Assembly: GCA_013368375.1 (NCBI GenBank)
Contig: JAACJP010000002.1
Coordinates: forward strand, 930,001 to 994,000
Source: Tricholomella constricta
Taxonomy: Eukaryota; Basidiomycota; Agaricomycetes; Agaricales; Lyophyllaceae
Direction of reading: 5' to 3'
Length of the DNA: 64,000 bases
Shown: piece by piece, positions 12,251-22,499 of the stretch
Numbering within the stretch: position 1 is the first letter of the stretch
Layout: every line of letters begins with the position of its first letter
Program-made: the position numbers and the translations under genes
Notes under the pieces: model-generated
Database searches by the model: none
Told to the model about the DNA's origin: nothing
The model's input: only the letters and a program-made list of their open reading frames with translations

Positions 12251-13043
12251 CTAAAACCGCTTGCACAATTCTATTGCAACCTTACAGCCAGCTCCAACTA
12301 CACTACTTAACAAAGCGTGTGCCGGCGCGCGTTGAGAAAAATGTTCCACTGCAGTGTCCAAGTGTTCCAGTTCGTCATCCCGAAACTCTCTAACAACGTC
12401 TCTGAGAAGCGGAACGCTCGGGTGATCTTGGGGCAACGACTCCATCTCTTCCAATTGACTATTCGAACATGTTAGTAAAGTGAAAAGAGTTTAGAGAGCT
12501 ATACCTATAGCTCACTCGTCGTAATGCTCGCCAATTACTGTTTCAACAGCCTCTGTGCATGCCATTGCTGCTTCCTTGCCCATGAGTGCTGTCACAGCAC
12601 CAAGCCCAAAACCTGCAACCTTTGCAACTTCAGAGAGAATCGTCGGGCGAATGCGGTGTTGCATCTGGAGTTTATTCATGACCAAGAGATGCTTCTTCTC
12701 TTGATCCCACATTTCCTACAACAGCAATCAGTCGATGAACGACGAGAAAAGAATTGCAACGCACTTGTATTATGGGCCCTGTCTGTCGGTCATGTCCCAG
12801 GATAAACAGCTGACCCTTATAGATCCAATTCGCTGCAACTTCCCCGGCTTGGTCAACACGCAACGCACTGTCCAACGCCTTGCGCTGTTGGGGAGTGATA
12901 TTCAGTGGTGTCGTAGTCACTGCAGGCTCGCCAGCATGGCGCGGATCCGTGTACATGCGAGACGGAAGGCTGGAATTGGTAGTTAAAGTCCTAAAGAAGA
13001 CTGCGTAGGTGTTGCGAGAAGCATTCCGGGCTGGTAGGAGCAT
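12251..13043 (-). CDS. COQ7: 5-demethoxyubiquinone hydroxylase (ubiquinone biosynthesis)
   Basis: Di-iron monooxygenase of the mitochondrial inner membrane that hydroxylates demethoxyubiquinol, the penultimate step of coenzyme Q synthesis. Start at ATG 13043 gives a basic, Ser/Arg-rich mitochondrial leader (MLLPARNASRNTYAVFFRTL). The carboxylate ligands are visible: the first Glu in LRVDQAGEVAANWIY, the E..H pair in EMWDQEKKHL, Glu in CTEAVETVIGEHYD, and the final E..H in FRDDELEHLDTAVEH. Length (about 210 residues) fits the family. Three or four exons; the join near 12515-12465 (Y-D-D-Q) is in frame. It converges on the complex I gene, with 120 bases between their stops. Confidence 0.93.
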
Positions 13044-13241
13044 TGTGCAGAGTGAAAGGAGAACTTTGCAGAATTTGTCAGGGAGGAAAAGAGATGAAGG
13101 GAGGGTAACTAATTGCGTCGATTGGGGGTCTCGGCGCTCGTCACAGTATATGTCACAGCTTTTCAGCGCGTAACGGTCACGTGCCTGCATCACTTGACGA
13201 CAATCTTGTGCGTCTTGCCTTCAACCGCCTTATTGTACAAC
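13044..13241. promoter_or_regulatory. Divergent promoter (198 bp), COQ7 / KPTRRVR-repeat gene
   Basis: Both start codons face outwards from this 198-base segment. A GGTCACGTGCC sequence near 13177-13187 contains a CACGTG E-box core, a plausible bHLH site; its use is not shown by sequence. Confidence 0.4.
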
Positions 13242-14349
13242 ATGTCTTCTTCGTATGGTTTTTCCCCGCCTCTTACTCGATGCTGACACTGACTTCAATC
13301 TAGTTTTACTTCTGTCAACGCTGTCGATATGTCGAAAGAGAAGGATTGGCCGGCCAATCTCGGTGAGGGCGGATTCGCGGTTCTTTCATGATATAGGCTG
13401 ATCGCCCACAGGCATGCTTGACTGGGACTCGACGAGCATCGTCTTTACCAAACGCTCTCTCATTGAATTTTTAAAGTATGTGTCAATGACGTTCTACGTC
13501 CAATTGACTCATGATAAGCAGGTATACTGGCACGACCGTTGACCCCAATTTCACCAACATCGGAAAGCTTCCGCGTTCGGACGTTTACCCCCCCATAAGC
13601 CGACTTTGACTTACATGGATCTCACAGGCTACGCGAAATTTGGCAAGCTTTCCGAAGGCGCTATGGACGCGTCAGTGAATTCGGCTGATGCCACAGTTTC
13701 TGGTCAGTTTGAAATAATTAACATCCACCCAATTATTAATATTCCTGGATAGTATCTACCAACAGCTCTAGCATCATGGATGACTTCAAACCTACGCGCC
13801 GCGTACGCACCGTTCCCGGTGGTCCCCACTGCGACATCTTCGGGCATGACGAGGAAGGTGACGCGCTATCGCTTGCACCACCCAAGGAGAAACAACAGGC
13901 GCGTCTTTCCGCCCATCTGACCTTAAACTTCTTCGTCTCACATGTCCGACCAGCCAACTGCAAACGTCGCGCCCGCCACTGTCACTGCTACCACATCGGA
14001 AGTATCTGCGACTGATGAGTCCGGCATTGAGTTTGAATCGGGCTTCAAACCCAGCAGGTTTGTTTCAATGCCGAACTGTATCAACTCTGTACTTACAGGA
14101 TCCCTTCAGACGCGTCAGGACTAACCCAGGTGGCCCCAGTAGCATGGCAAACCTTTGGGATCCAGCGGAACCTGAGGAATTCAAGCCCACTCGAAGGTAC
14201 GTCCGAAATTCCTGGGCCGGTAAAGTGTCGCTGACCCATTGGCCACGATAGGGTCAGACAAGGCCCAGGAGGCCAAGATAACATTACCGGGGTATGTTTT
14301 TGTGGTGTTCCAGTTTTACAACTTCTCATGATGTTTTAAGATTTTCTGA
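13242..14349 (+). CDS. Conserved fungal protein with three FKPTRRVR..PGG repeats
   Basis: Multi-exon gene from ATG 13242 (M-S-S-S across the first intron) to TGA 14347-14349. The N-terminal half has KDWPANLGMLDWD and STSIVFTKRSLIEFLKYTG. The C-terminal half carries three copies of a motif: DDFKPTRRVRTVPGGPHCDIF, SGFKPSRRVRTNPGGP and EEFKPTRRVRQGPGGQ, the last ending ITGIF at the stop. Repeats two and three are each split by an intron inside the Arg pair. Two joins are unusual. One intron (13575-13627) starts GTTCGG. Another (13899-13953) works in frame only as a GC-AG intron. If that intron is not used, the second half could be a separate gene starting at ATG 13940. The PGG.S/..IF pattern recalls small microtubule-binding proteins of the SPIRAL1/Jupiter kind, but I do not claim that function. 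Confidence 0.65.
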
Positions 14350-14642
14350 CCTGCTGGAGAAGCAGGAACCCGTATATATACCAGCTGATGTACTATTATT
14401 ACGCATACATTAAATGAATGCTATGTACATTGCCAAAGTTGTGCCAACGTGGCCCCCACTTGCCCGGTCGATGCATGCCTGCGAAGAATCATCACGAGTT
14501 ACCAGCCATATAGACTTACAAAACAACGAAGGAGCAATTTCCAGAGTTTGTTAAGGCTTTTACTCAGAGGCAGAACCCCGGTTGACCGGGAGGCAAGGAA
14601 ATCAGTTTCCAAAAACTCTGGCGCAGAAGAGGTAAAAACACA
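14350..14642. other. Spacer between repeat-protein gene and tRNA
   Basis: About 290 bases with no supported gene. It is likely the 3' UTR of the upstream gene plus the tRNA terminator side. Confidence 0.4.
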
Positions 14643-14738
14643 TGGTAGCAGTGAGGTTCGAACTCACGCGGGATTGCTCCCATTGGGAATCAAGCATTAC
14701 TTAAATCCAACGCCTTAGACCAACTCGGCCATGCTACC
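14643..14738 (-). tRNA. tRNA-Leu (anticodon UAA) with a short intron
   Basis: Read on the minus strand. The acceptor stem GGTAGCA pairs with TGCTACC and is followed by discriminator A at 14643. A T-arm GTGAG-TTCGAAC-CTCAC is perfect. The long variable arm GGGA-GCAA-TCCC marks a class II tRNA. The anticodon loop reads T-T-TAA-G, giving anticodon UAA (Leu, codon UUA). About 11 extra bases at 14689-14699 follow the base after the anticodon, the canonical tRNA intron position. The intron's CTTGA can pair with the loop's TTAAG, as in other nuclear leucine tRNA introns. One anticodon-stem pair (A with C) is a mismatch in my folding, so the intron edge could shift by a base. Confidence 0.9.
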
Positions 14739-15362
14739 GAGCAAAGATTTGTGAAGAAGAAGAAACATCAGACGACTCGGCCAAAAAGAAATTAAGAGTC
14801 AACTTTCTGCGAAGGTCCGGTCAGAATATAAACGCCAATGGTCGTCGCAGGCCATGTGCTGCGGACGCCCCTGGCGAACTTTAATCTAATCTTCATCAGG
14901 GCAAAGTCCGTTTGGATCGCGGCAAGCGCAAAAAACGTGTACTTATCGCCTGAGAATACAGTACTTATGTAGTACACGTCGACAACGCCTTTGTCTGGGT
15001 CATGTTCAAGAAGTCTGCCAGTCTGGCGTTCGGTAGAATCCTTCTTATTCCTTTTGGGTTCGGATATGTATAAGAGCGAAGTAGAAAACTTTACGGCGTC
15101 TGATATAGGTAAGGTCCCGAGATGAAAAGCAAATCGACGACTTCTCCCAGGCCCCAGGGCTTCTCACTCCTCCCTCCAGACCTGCCGGATATAGTGGAAG
15201 CTCAAAGTGAATTTGCGATCCTGACCGGATTGGCACCGACCCCCACGTTGTACCTGTTCCTGGGATCGGGGCACAGCATATGGCCCCTGTGACTGTAATG
15301 AGAGGCAACGACTCCCTTTGCTCAACTCTCTCATCCCTCGACCATCGTGGCCTCAATTCCGA
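14739..15362. other. Intergenic; upstream region of the kinase-RasGEF gene
   Basis: About 620 bases. Open frames exist on the minus strand (about 15045-15356) but their translation is low-complexity in splice signals and unrecognised. I take this as promoter and 5' UTR sequence for the gene at 15363 and upstream sequence of the tRNA. Confidence 0.4.
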
Positions 15363-18300
15363 ATGAGTAACGCAGACCTTGCCTCATTGGCCCAATTTGG
15401 GCCGCCAGGACTTAGCGCAGGGGTGACGATTCGTACGCCTGGTCGTTCTCTTCATGATCTCTGAACCTGACGAATTTGCTTTGCGAAGTAACAGCCACCT
15501 ATAAGACGATTGAAGATATCAAGATATACGAAGTACGCTGCTGTTTTGCTTATCACGGCCTTCTGAAGTATTCGAACATCGCACCGGTTCCAGCATCAAT
15601 GTAACGATATGAGCGGTCGGTGTGTGAGCTTGATGCTTTCCTTGCGCGACAGCTCAGCTGGCCTCGAGGGAACGAAAGTCATTGAGTTGACAGACGAGAT
15701 TACAACGTCAGTCGTGGTGCCATCCTTGGTCACCCTCAACGAACGATGATGTAACCACCACTTTAGAATTGCCCGCCGCATTGATAGAAAAGTTAACGAA
15801 TGGGCTGCGCTCACCAGGCTGAAGAGCTTTCTACAGCAACGGGAGATCAAGGATGGGATTGACAGGCTTCACCGGGACATGGATGCAGCTGAGATGAAGT
15901 TCAATGTCAGTTCAGGCCCCTTGTCAGGCCTTTGGAAAATCTGATCTCGCACTCGTCTAGAAAAGCACCAACCTGGAGCTGACTAGAGGCCATCAAGAAT
16001 CTAAAGCGGTTCAAGAGCGCGATAAAGCCGAATTGCGAAAAGTTTTGGAAAGGATTGTTCAAAGTACACAGGACATGAGGTCCCTATTGAGCATGCAGTC
16101 TTCTCAGCCGGTGGAAGAAATGATGGAGAGCCTCCAGACAGTGCGGTGACATTCTTTGTTTTATCACAGCGATCTCTGACTTTGCACCAGGAATTGCGGA
16201 GTTCAACTCTGCAGCCGAAACAGGAGCAGACGTTCCGAGAGGGGCTTTGGCTTCTGCATGAGAAGACATCGAAACTTCCACCTCTCACAGATTGTAAGAC
16301 ATATGCCATACATGATTAACTGCTTTTTCAGATGATTTGGCAGTAACTGGGCAGGTCACATTAACCCGCAACCATCCTGCCGCAAAGGGCACATTCAATG
16401 ATATTTTTATGGGTAGGTCAATCACTTGTGCATTTATCATATTTCTTATTTATAAGTATGAAATTACAGGCGAATGGCTAAACCAAGAGCCGGTTTGTTG
16501 TTCAAAACTAATGCGCCACGCTATCTCATGCTATGCGGCCATGTAGGTTGCACTGCGTCTGCCGCGAATCCTCACAAACAATGCAGACGTTAAAAAGGTC
16601 AGCCCCTCACTCCTCGACGCCATTGACTTAATTTTCGGTTTCTCATCTGCCATCTAGCGATTTCAACGCGAAGTGTCAATTTGGAGAAGTCTCGACCACC
16701 CCAATGTTGTTCCCCTGTATGGAACAGTATACTTCGGAGAAGATGTCTATTCGGTATATTCATCTTTACTTATCATATTCAACGCATGCTAATCACTAGA
16801 TCAGGTTAGCCCATGGATGGACAACGGGACCGCAATCTCTTATGTACAAACTCACTCAACACCGGACAGATTGCAAATCTTGAGCGAAGTAGCATCTGGT
16901 ATGGATTTGTTTCTGTGCATCTTCCGTTAACTATTGATGCGATGCTGTTACCTACACAGGGCTTGAATACCTGCACCTAAATGGAATTGTTCATGGTGAC
17001 CTTCGCGGTGTGAATATAGACAATCTATTGGGATGGTTATGGCCGTATTAACAATTCATTTCCAGGCAAATATTCTGATCTCCCGCGGTGGCGTAGCAGG
17101 TTTATCTGATTTCGGCCTCTCCAAATTTCTCGAAGATGTTCGTTGTACTCCTTGAAGGTGTGAACTGCACTGATTAATCAGCTTACAGTGCGGTCAGGGA
17201 ATGACCTCCTCCCCGAATCTCAACCCGCGGTGGTTTGCGCCCGAACTTTTGAGGCAAACTGATCCTTCATCACCTCACTCAGATGTGTGGAGCTTTGCTA
17301 TGGTCTGCTTGGAACTGATGACAGGGGAGCAACCCTTTAGTCGTATCAGTCGAGATATTACTGTATTGCGGGAGCTTGATCAGGGGAAGCTGCCTGAGCG
17401 CCCCGGTCGCCAGGTCACAGCCCAGGGCCTCAGCGATGATCTCTGGTCATTGATGAAGAAGTGCTGGCATAAGAAACCAGAGGCGCGCCCGTCAATGACA
17501 ATTGTCAAGGAGAAACTCGCTGAAATACGAGGCTTACCAACAGGTGCGTCTAAATTTAGCACCTCATACAGGCGATGACTGAGGTTCAACAGCATCGCCA
17601 CCAACGAAGCGTCGTTCAATGTTTTCCTTGCGGCGACCATCCACTGCTCCTCCTAATGGCAACGCTAGTTCTTTGAACTCTGGACATCGATGGAACCCTT
17701 TAACGAGCCCTGTAGAGGGCCATGTCGTAGAAGAGCCTGCCGTATTAACACCAATAGCCAGCTCAAGCTCGGGCAGCTTCCAACGGCCCCCTTCAGCAAA
17801 CTCTGCATCTCGTGACGGAAATGCATATAATTTCCCATATGGAAGAGTGACTAGTTATGCGCAAAGTGGATATCAACTCGATGCAGACGTATCTGGACTT
17901 GAACTCGCTCGGAAATCATCATCACTTCTTGGAGCACATTTCACCCATGGGACACCTTCGCCGGAAGGGTGTTCTCCACAGAGTATCACATCGTCTGACT
18001 CTGGCATCCAAACATCTGCACCCCTCCGCGAAGCTGTCGCAAACCCCGAGTCTATCATACATTTCAGTCGGTCGGGTTCAGTATCCGCAGGGACGCTCGA
18101 AGGTCTGGTCGAGAGATTGATCAGTAATTTTAGTGAGTCGCCTTCCAACTCATTCTAGAGTTCGTCCTTAATGCATTAAAGATCTCAAGAAAGATCTAGA
18201 GTATCGAGAGATCTTATTTACAGGTTGCACAGATTTCACGACACCGGAAGACCTCTTCGGAATTTTGGCTCGCAGGTTTAACGAAGTCGAATCTGCGGCA

Positions 18301-19561
18301 TCCGCGCATCCGGAAAACAAGGTCGCCTTGCAATACAAGTGAGATTGCGCTAGTTATTTGAGAACACCTTGACGAAAAATGCTTTCATTAGTATATTCAT
18401 GGTCATCAGCTACTGGCTTACGAGCCGACACCTCTTTCTGGACCCTCAGTTACTTTGGCAGATGCGGAGCTTTTGTATCGGTGCAGAATCTATGAAAAGT
18501 TCAGCGACGATGCACGACAAAGTAGGCGACCTAATAAAGTTGATTGACAATCGCGTGAGTGCGTCCATCAAGTCTTCGTTGGGACAATACTCAGCCATGT
18601 AGACCCAGATGGATGCTCATGTTCCGGCTATTTCCCTCGCATCTGGCCGACGGATGCCTAGAACATCCGAGATGATGCCACAAGACCTCGCTATCGCGCT
18701 TACCCTTCTGGAAGGGGACAAGTATAAAGCGATTCTTCCGACGGACTACATCGCCCACTTAAGGAGGCAGCCTCGCCCCAATAACGTGGAGGCTGCCTAC
18801 CTGATCAACAACAAGATTGTTCTGTGGGTGAAGCAATCTGTGCTTCATTACGACGCAATCGATTCGAGAGCGCAGGTATTGAAATTTTTTGTGAACGCTG
18901 CTTTGGTCAGTCATCTACTTCGTCAAGACTTGTAGTTATTGAGATGCGTTTCAGGCATGCCGCAAATTTCGCAATTTCTCATCCGTCACAGCGATTGCCA
19001 ATGCACTACATTCCGCCCCAATTGACCGCTTGCGGCTGACCAAAGAGGAGCTCTCGCCCCAGTTGAGACACGTCCTCGACGATTTAGACGATCTCTTGGA
19101 TCCTTCGTCCAATCATCGAACATACCGCGCAGCTTTGCGAGAATCTTCGGATCAAGAACATCGAGATGCTTGTATACCCTGGATTGGTACGAGGTCCATG
19201 CGCCCACCTATACATGAACTTATTCTTTGTTGCAGCGGTCCATCTTCGCGAACTCCACTCGACTCTTCAGAAATACCCCACGGTCGTCGAGGTCGATGGC
19301 GTCCCCTTGATCAATTTTGAGCGGTACATTCGCTTCACAGATCGGATAAAGGAGGTGTTGCATCATGTACCTCCTGACTTGGAACGCTACCGTCAGCAAG
19401 GGCAGCTGGCGTACCTCGAGCACCAGCTCCGAGGTGTTCAGCCAAAGGCCAATATTGACGAGGAACTCATGCAACGAAGTATGACCCTCGAAGCAGGCGA
19501 GACAAGGGATTATCGGACTCGCAAGCGAGAGCTGAAGCGGCTGGGCTTCAGAACCTCATGA
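15363..19561 (+). CDS. MLKL-like helical bundle + TKL-like kinase (VAIK Lys to Arg) + RasGEF fusion
   Basis: Twenty exons join in frame to about 1,049 residues: 15363-15432, 15489-15532, 15594-15706, 15767-15905, 15961-16140, 16191-16293, 16332-16412, 16470-16492, 16547-16597, 16658-16753, 16805-16898, 16960-17009, 17066-17137, 17189-17543, 17593-18132, 18224-18338, 18392-18554, 18603-18905, 18955-19186, 19236-19561. Residues about 15-180 are all-helical (HQCNDMSGRCVSLML, RLKSFLQQREIKDGIDRLH) and resemble the MLKL-NTD-type four-helix bundle. Residues about 220-490 form a kinase with catalytic HGDLRGANIL, DFG and a PRWFAPELL activation/APE region, but VAIK reads VALR (Arg near 255). A Ser/Pro-rich linker follows. 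RasGEF-N starts about 640 (GTLEGLVERLI) and the CDC25-type RasGEF covers about 770-1000 (KIVLWVKQSVL, NFSSVTAIANAL, LINFERYIRF). Ras activation is inferred from family. Confidence 0.85.
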
Positions 19562-19878
19562 TCCGTGTTTTCTTGCGGACATCTCCATTTTCGTATGGGT
19601 TGGGTGATTGTAGGGCTTTGTGGTTCCTATCTCGCATACAGGGTTTCACACAACTCATTGTATCCTTTGTCTATCATCCTGTCCAACGTAGTGTGTACTA
19701 TACTGTATCTATATTCACAAAATGTTGTAACTCCGACCTTGGATAAACAGGATAACGAGACCGTGTCATTATTGCTTAAGCGCGGTCACGGGGATAGTAC
19801 AATATTTACAGAGGTAATAGTAGGTAAGACGCGCTGTTAAGACACGACAAGACATAAGGTAACGAAGGCATTTTCGAC
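19562..19878. other. Convergent intergenic region
   Basis: 317 bases between the stop of the kinase-RasGEF gene and the stop of the Met30-like gene. No gene is supported; both 3' UTRs should lie here. Confidence 0.45.
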
Positions 19879-22234
19879 TCATCCACTGAAACTCCAGATC
19901 TTGACATTTGCATCATCACTCCCAGACACAATCTTGTCTTCTCCGAGCGCAAGACAGCTCACTGCGGCCTGATGACCGACAAGAGTAGCTGTACACTTTC
20001 CCTCGTCGCGGGACCATACCTAAAAACATACGAAAAACCGTCAACGCATGACACAGACACGAACTGACGTTACACACACCTTGATAGTACGGTCATGGCT
20101 CCCGCTCACCAGCCTAAGTTTATCACTTGCAACAGCCCAAACGCCTTCGATGTGGCCGAAGAAAGTCCGGAGACACTTCCCGGTTTCAATGTCCCAGAGT
20201 CTGATGGTGTTATCCAAGCTGCCAGAGATAAGGATAGGCTTCTTGCGGGTCGCGAAGGAAGCGGATGCGGGTGGAGAGGGAGGCCTTGAGATCCTGGAGC
20301 TGCCGTTTAATGACTGAGCAGGAGCACCTAGCGTTGCTGACAATGCGTTACTGGAGGCTGCATATGAGCCTGACGCTTCCGGGGCGGACTCGTCCTCACC
20401 ACTCTCCATTCCTGCTCCCTCGTCATCCATAGGCAGTTCATCGTCGTTGCAGTCGCCAGCGGTCAACAGCTTCATGCTTTGTACCTGCCCCATATGACCC
20501 GTCATCGTACGTATACATGTCCGCAGCGTCAGATCCCAAAGTTTAATCGTCCCATCATCCGAGGCAGAGAACAGCATCTTGCCGACATCGATCTCGTTCG
20601 CGGAGCAGCTCCGAGGCGACATGGATCCTCCACCGGAAACATCAAAGAGGGAGACGTTCGACGATTCCGTGCGGGCACTGGGATTAGAGTCCCAGAGCTG
20701 CACCGCGTTGACCCAATCGCTGTGGCCTCTGAGGGTAAACGCCCCGCCTGTCCGAAGGTTCCATACTTTAATCGTCGTGTCCACACTGCCGCTCGCCAGG
20801 ACATTGGAGTCAAAATTAAGGCACACGACTCCGTCCGTATGGCCCGTCAAAGTTCGGATGCATTTGCCCCGCCGCCAATCCCAGACCTTGAGTGTATTGT
20901 CCATGCTCCCTGTGATAAGCTTGATGTCATCGAATTGGAGCGCGCGCACTGCGCGCACATGGCCTTTGAGGCAGTGGAGCTCGACGCCGGTCTCCATGTT
21001 CCATATGCGCACCGTGCGGTCGTACGAGCCGGTGATGAGCACGGGGAACGCGGGATGCGAGAGGGTCTCGCTGAATTGCAGACACATCACGCCATCTGTA
21101 TGGCCCTTGAGGGTGCGAACTGTGCATCGACCGCGACGCCAATTGCGCTCGATGGTCATTCGCTCGCTGTAAACATCTTTCCAGGGACGGGTTATGGATT
21201 CGATAGCAGGTACGGGTGGATTAGGAGCTAGGAGAGCACATGACGATGATTCTAGGTCAGGGGGCATTGCGAGGGCAAATGAAGATGATGATGAGGAGGA
21301 GGAGGCGAGGTATTGATCAGTAGCACAATCCGTTTGTTGACCGGATCTCTGTCGCTTTAGGGGCGGCACTGATGACGATTCGTCGGGGTCCATGGACCGC
21401 TTCAAGGTCGAAGTTGAGGGCTGGGTGATTGGCGGGGATGTCGAACGAGGTCTGAAATTTCGCTTCTTCTCCAGGACGGGCAAGCCCCAGCCACACTTGT
21501 GGCATTTCTGGCCGATATGCTGTTCGCAGATGCCGCGCCAGAGAATGTCATCGTCCGCAAGGCTCTTCCACCGCTTGGTGACCTGGGCTGCTCGACATAG
21601 GGATGTAGCGTCGAGGTAGCCGAGTATCTTAAGCGAGACCTCACGGGGGAGGCAGGTGAAGGGGTCGATGCGGATGAGGTGGGTGAGGTGTTCGGTGAGA
21701 AGAGAGAGTTGAGAGAAGCAGCACATTGTGAGAAGCCCCTGGAGAATAAGTGCACGGCGGGGATGAGAAGAGGATGAAAAGTTGGACCAAATTGCATTGA
21801 CCGCTTCCCGCTCCTCAAGAGGCATGGCGTCGAGAGACTGTTGGTATTTAGCACAAGTAGGTAGTAAAGAAAAGAAAGAGCGCACGTACCTGTTGTAGCT
21901 TAAGATTCGTCCCCTCGTCTGCCATGCGCTGATGCCGAACGCAGAGTTTGCGGGGGTTCGCGCGTTCAGGCAGCGGCAACTTGGATGGCGCGGTCTTCTG
22001 TTCGCTCATCTTTACCCTGGAGTTGATGATCTCGGCGCCATGGAGAACCATGGGAGTCTGCTGGGCAGACGACAGCTCCTGGGAAGTAATTGGATCGCTA
22101 CTGGCGAGCCTGGCGGCGGGGAGGGTGTCGCAGACGTAGGACGACGGTGGGCTGGCACCAGACATGATGGTGTTGAGGAGAGAAGAGAAACCGGCTGAAT
22201 GGCGATATGAGGCAGGGTTTAATGTATTCGACAT
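19879..22234 (-). CDS. MET30: F-box/WD40 substrate receptor of SCF ubiquitin ligase (Met30/SconB type)
   Basis: Starts at ATG 22234 (MSNTLNPASYRHSAGF) and stops at 19879-19881. The main exon spans about 21850-20095. Near its N-terminal end are the family-specific NAIWSNFSSSSHPRRALILQ segment and an F-box (CLPREVSLKILGYLDATSLC). A conserved LWRGICEQHIGQKCHKCGWG segment follows. WD40 repeats then run to the end, e.g. VLITGSYDRTVRIWNMETG, KLITGSMDNTLKVWDWRRG, VLASGSVDTTIKVWNLRTG, LISGSLDNTIRLWD and, in the last exon, IVSGSDDANVKIWSFSG. Acidic and Ser-rich inserts lie between blades. The Met30/SconB group ubiquitinates the sulphur-metabolism activator Met4/CYS3 type; the sequence assigns the family, not the substrate. 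The final intron (about 20090-20020) closes exactly at K-V-W. Confidence 0.9.
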
Positions 22235-22499
22235 TGGAATAGTGATTGTACGTCAAAATTTCGATTCAGGTGTACGGCTTTGACCGCGGTCTTGGCCCAC
22301 TCTCGCGCCACATGTCGCCATTTTATTTAAAACATTCATCACTCATGAACTAACGCGCAATATTCACTATCACATACAACTCGCCGCTTCAATTCAATTC
22401 AAGATGTATAAAACACGACACGGCTCAGGAGCGGAGAGAAGAGGGGAAAATCGAAAGAAAAAATCGCTACATCAACCGCCGCAGGCAGCATTCAGCTCG
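22235..22499. promoter_or_regulatory. Promoter of the Met30-like gene / 3' end of GSK3
   Basis: 265 bases upstream of the MET30-type start and downstream of the GSK3 stop, tandem on the minus strand. There is no TATA box at a standard distance and no gene. Confidence 0.4.

Noticed and set aside
15045..15356. 103-codon minus-strand frame near the tRNA
   Set aside because: No similarity, no splice support, and it sits in the promoter of the kinase-RasGEF gene.
20479..21231. 250-codon plus-strand frame within the Met30-like gene
   Set aside because: It is the antisense shadow of the WD40-coding exon; the sense frame has seven clear WD repeats.
22310..22330. GCCACA element upstream of the Met30-like gene as a sulphur-regulon site
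   Set aside because: It lacks the full CTGTGGC core of the yeast Met31/32 site, and yeast motifs cannot be assumed in basidiomycetes.
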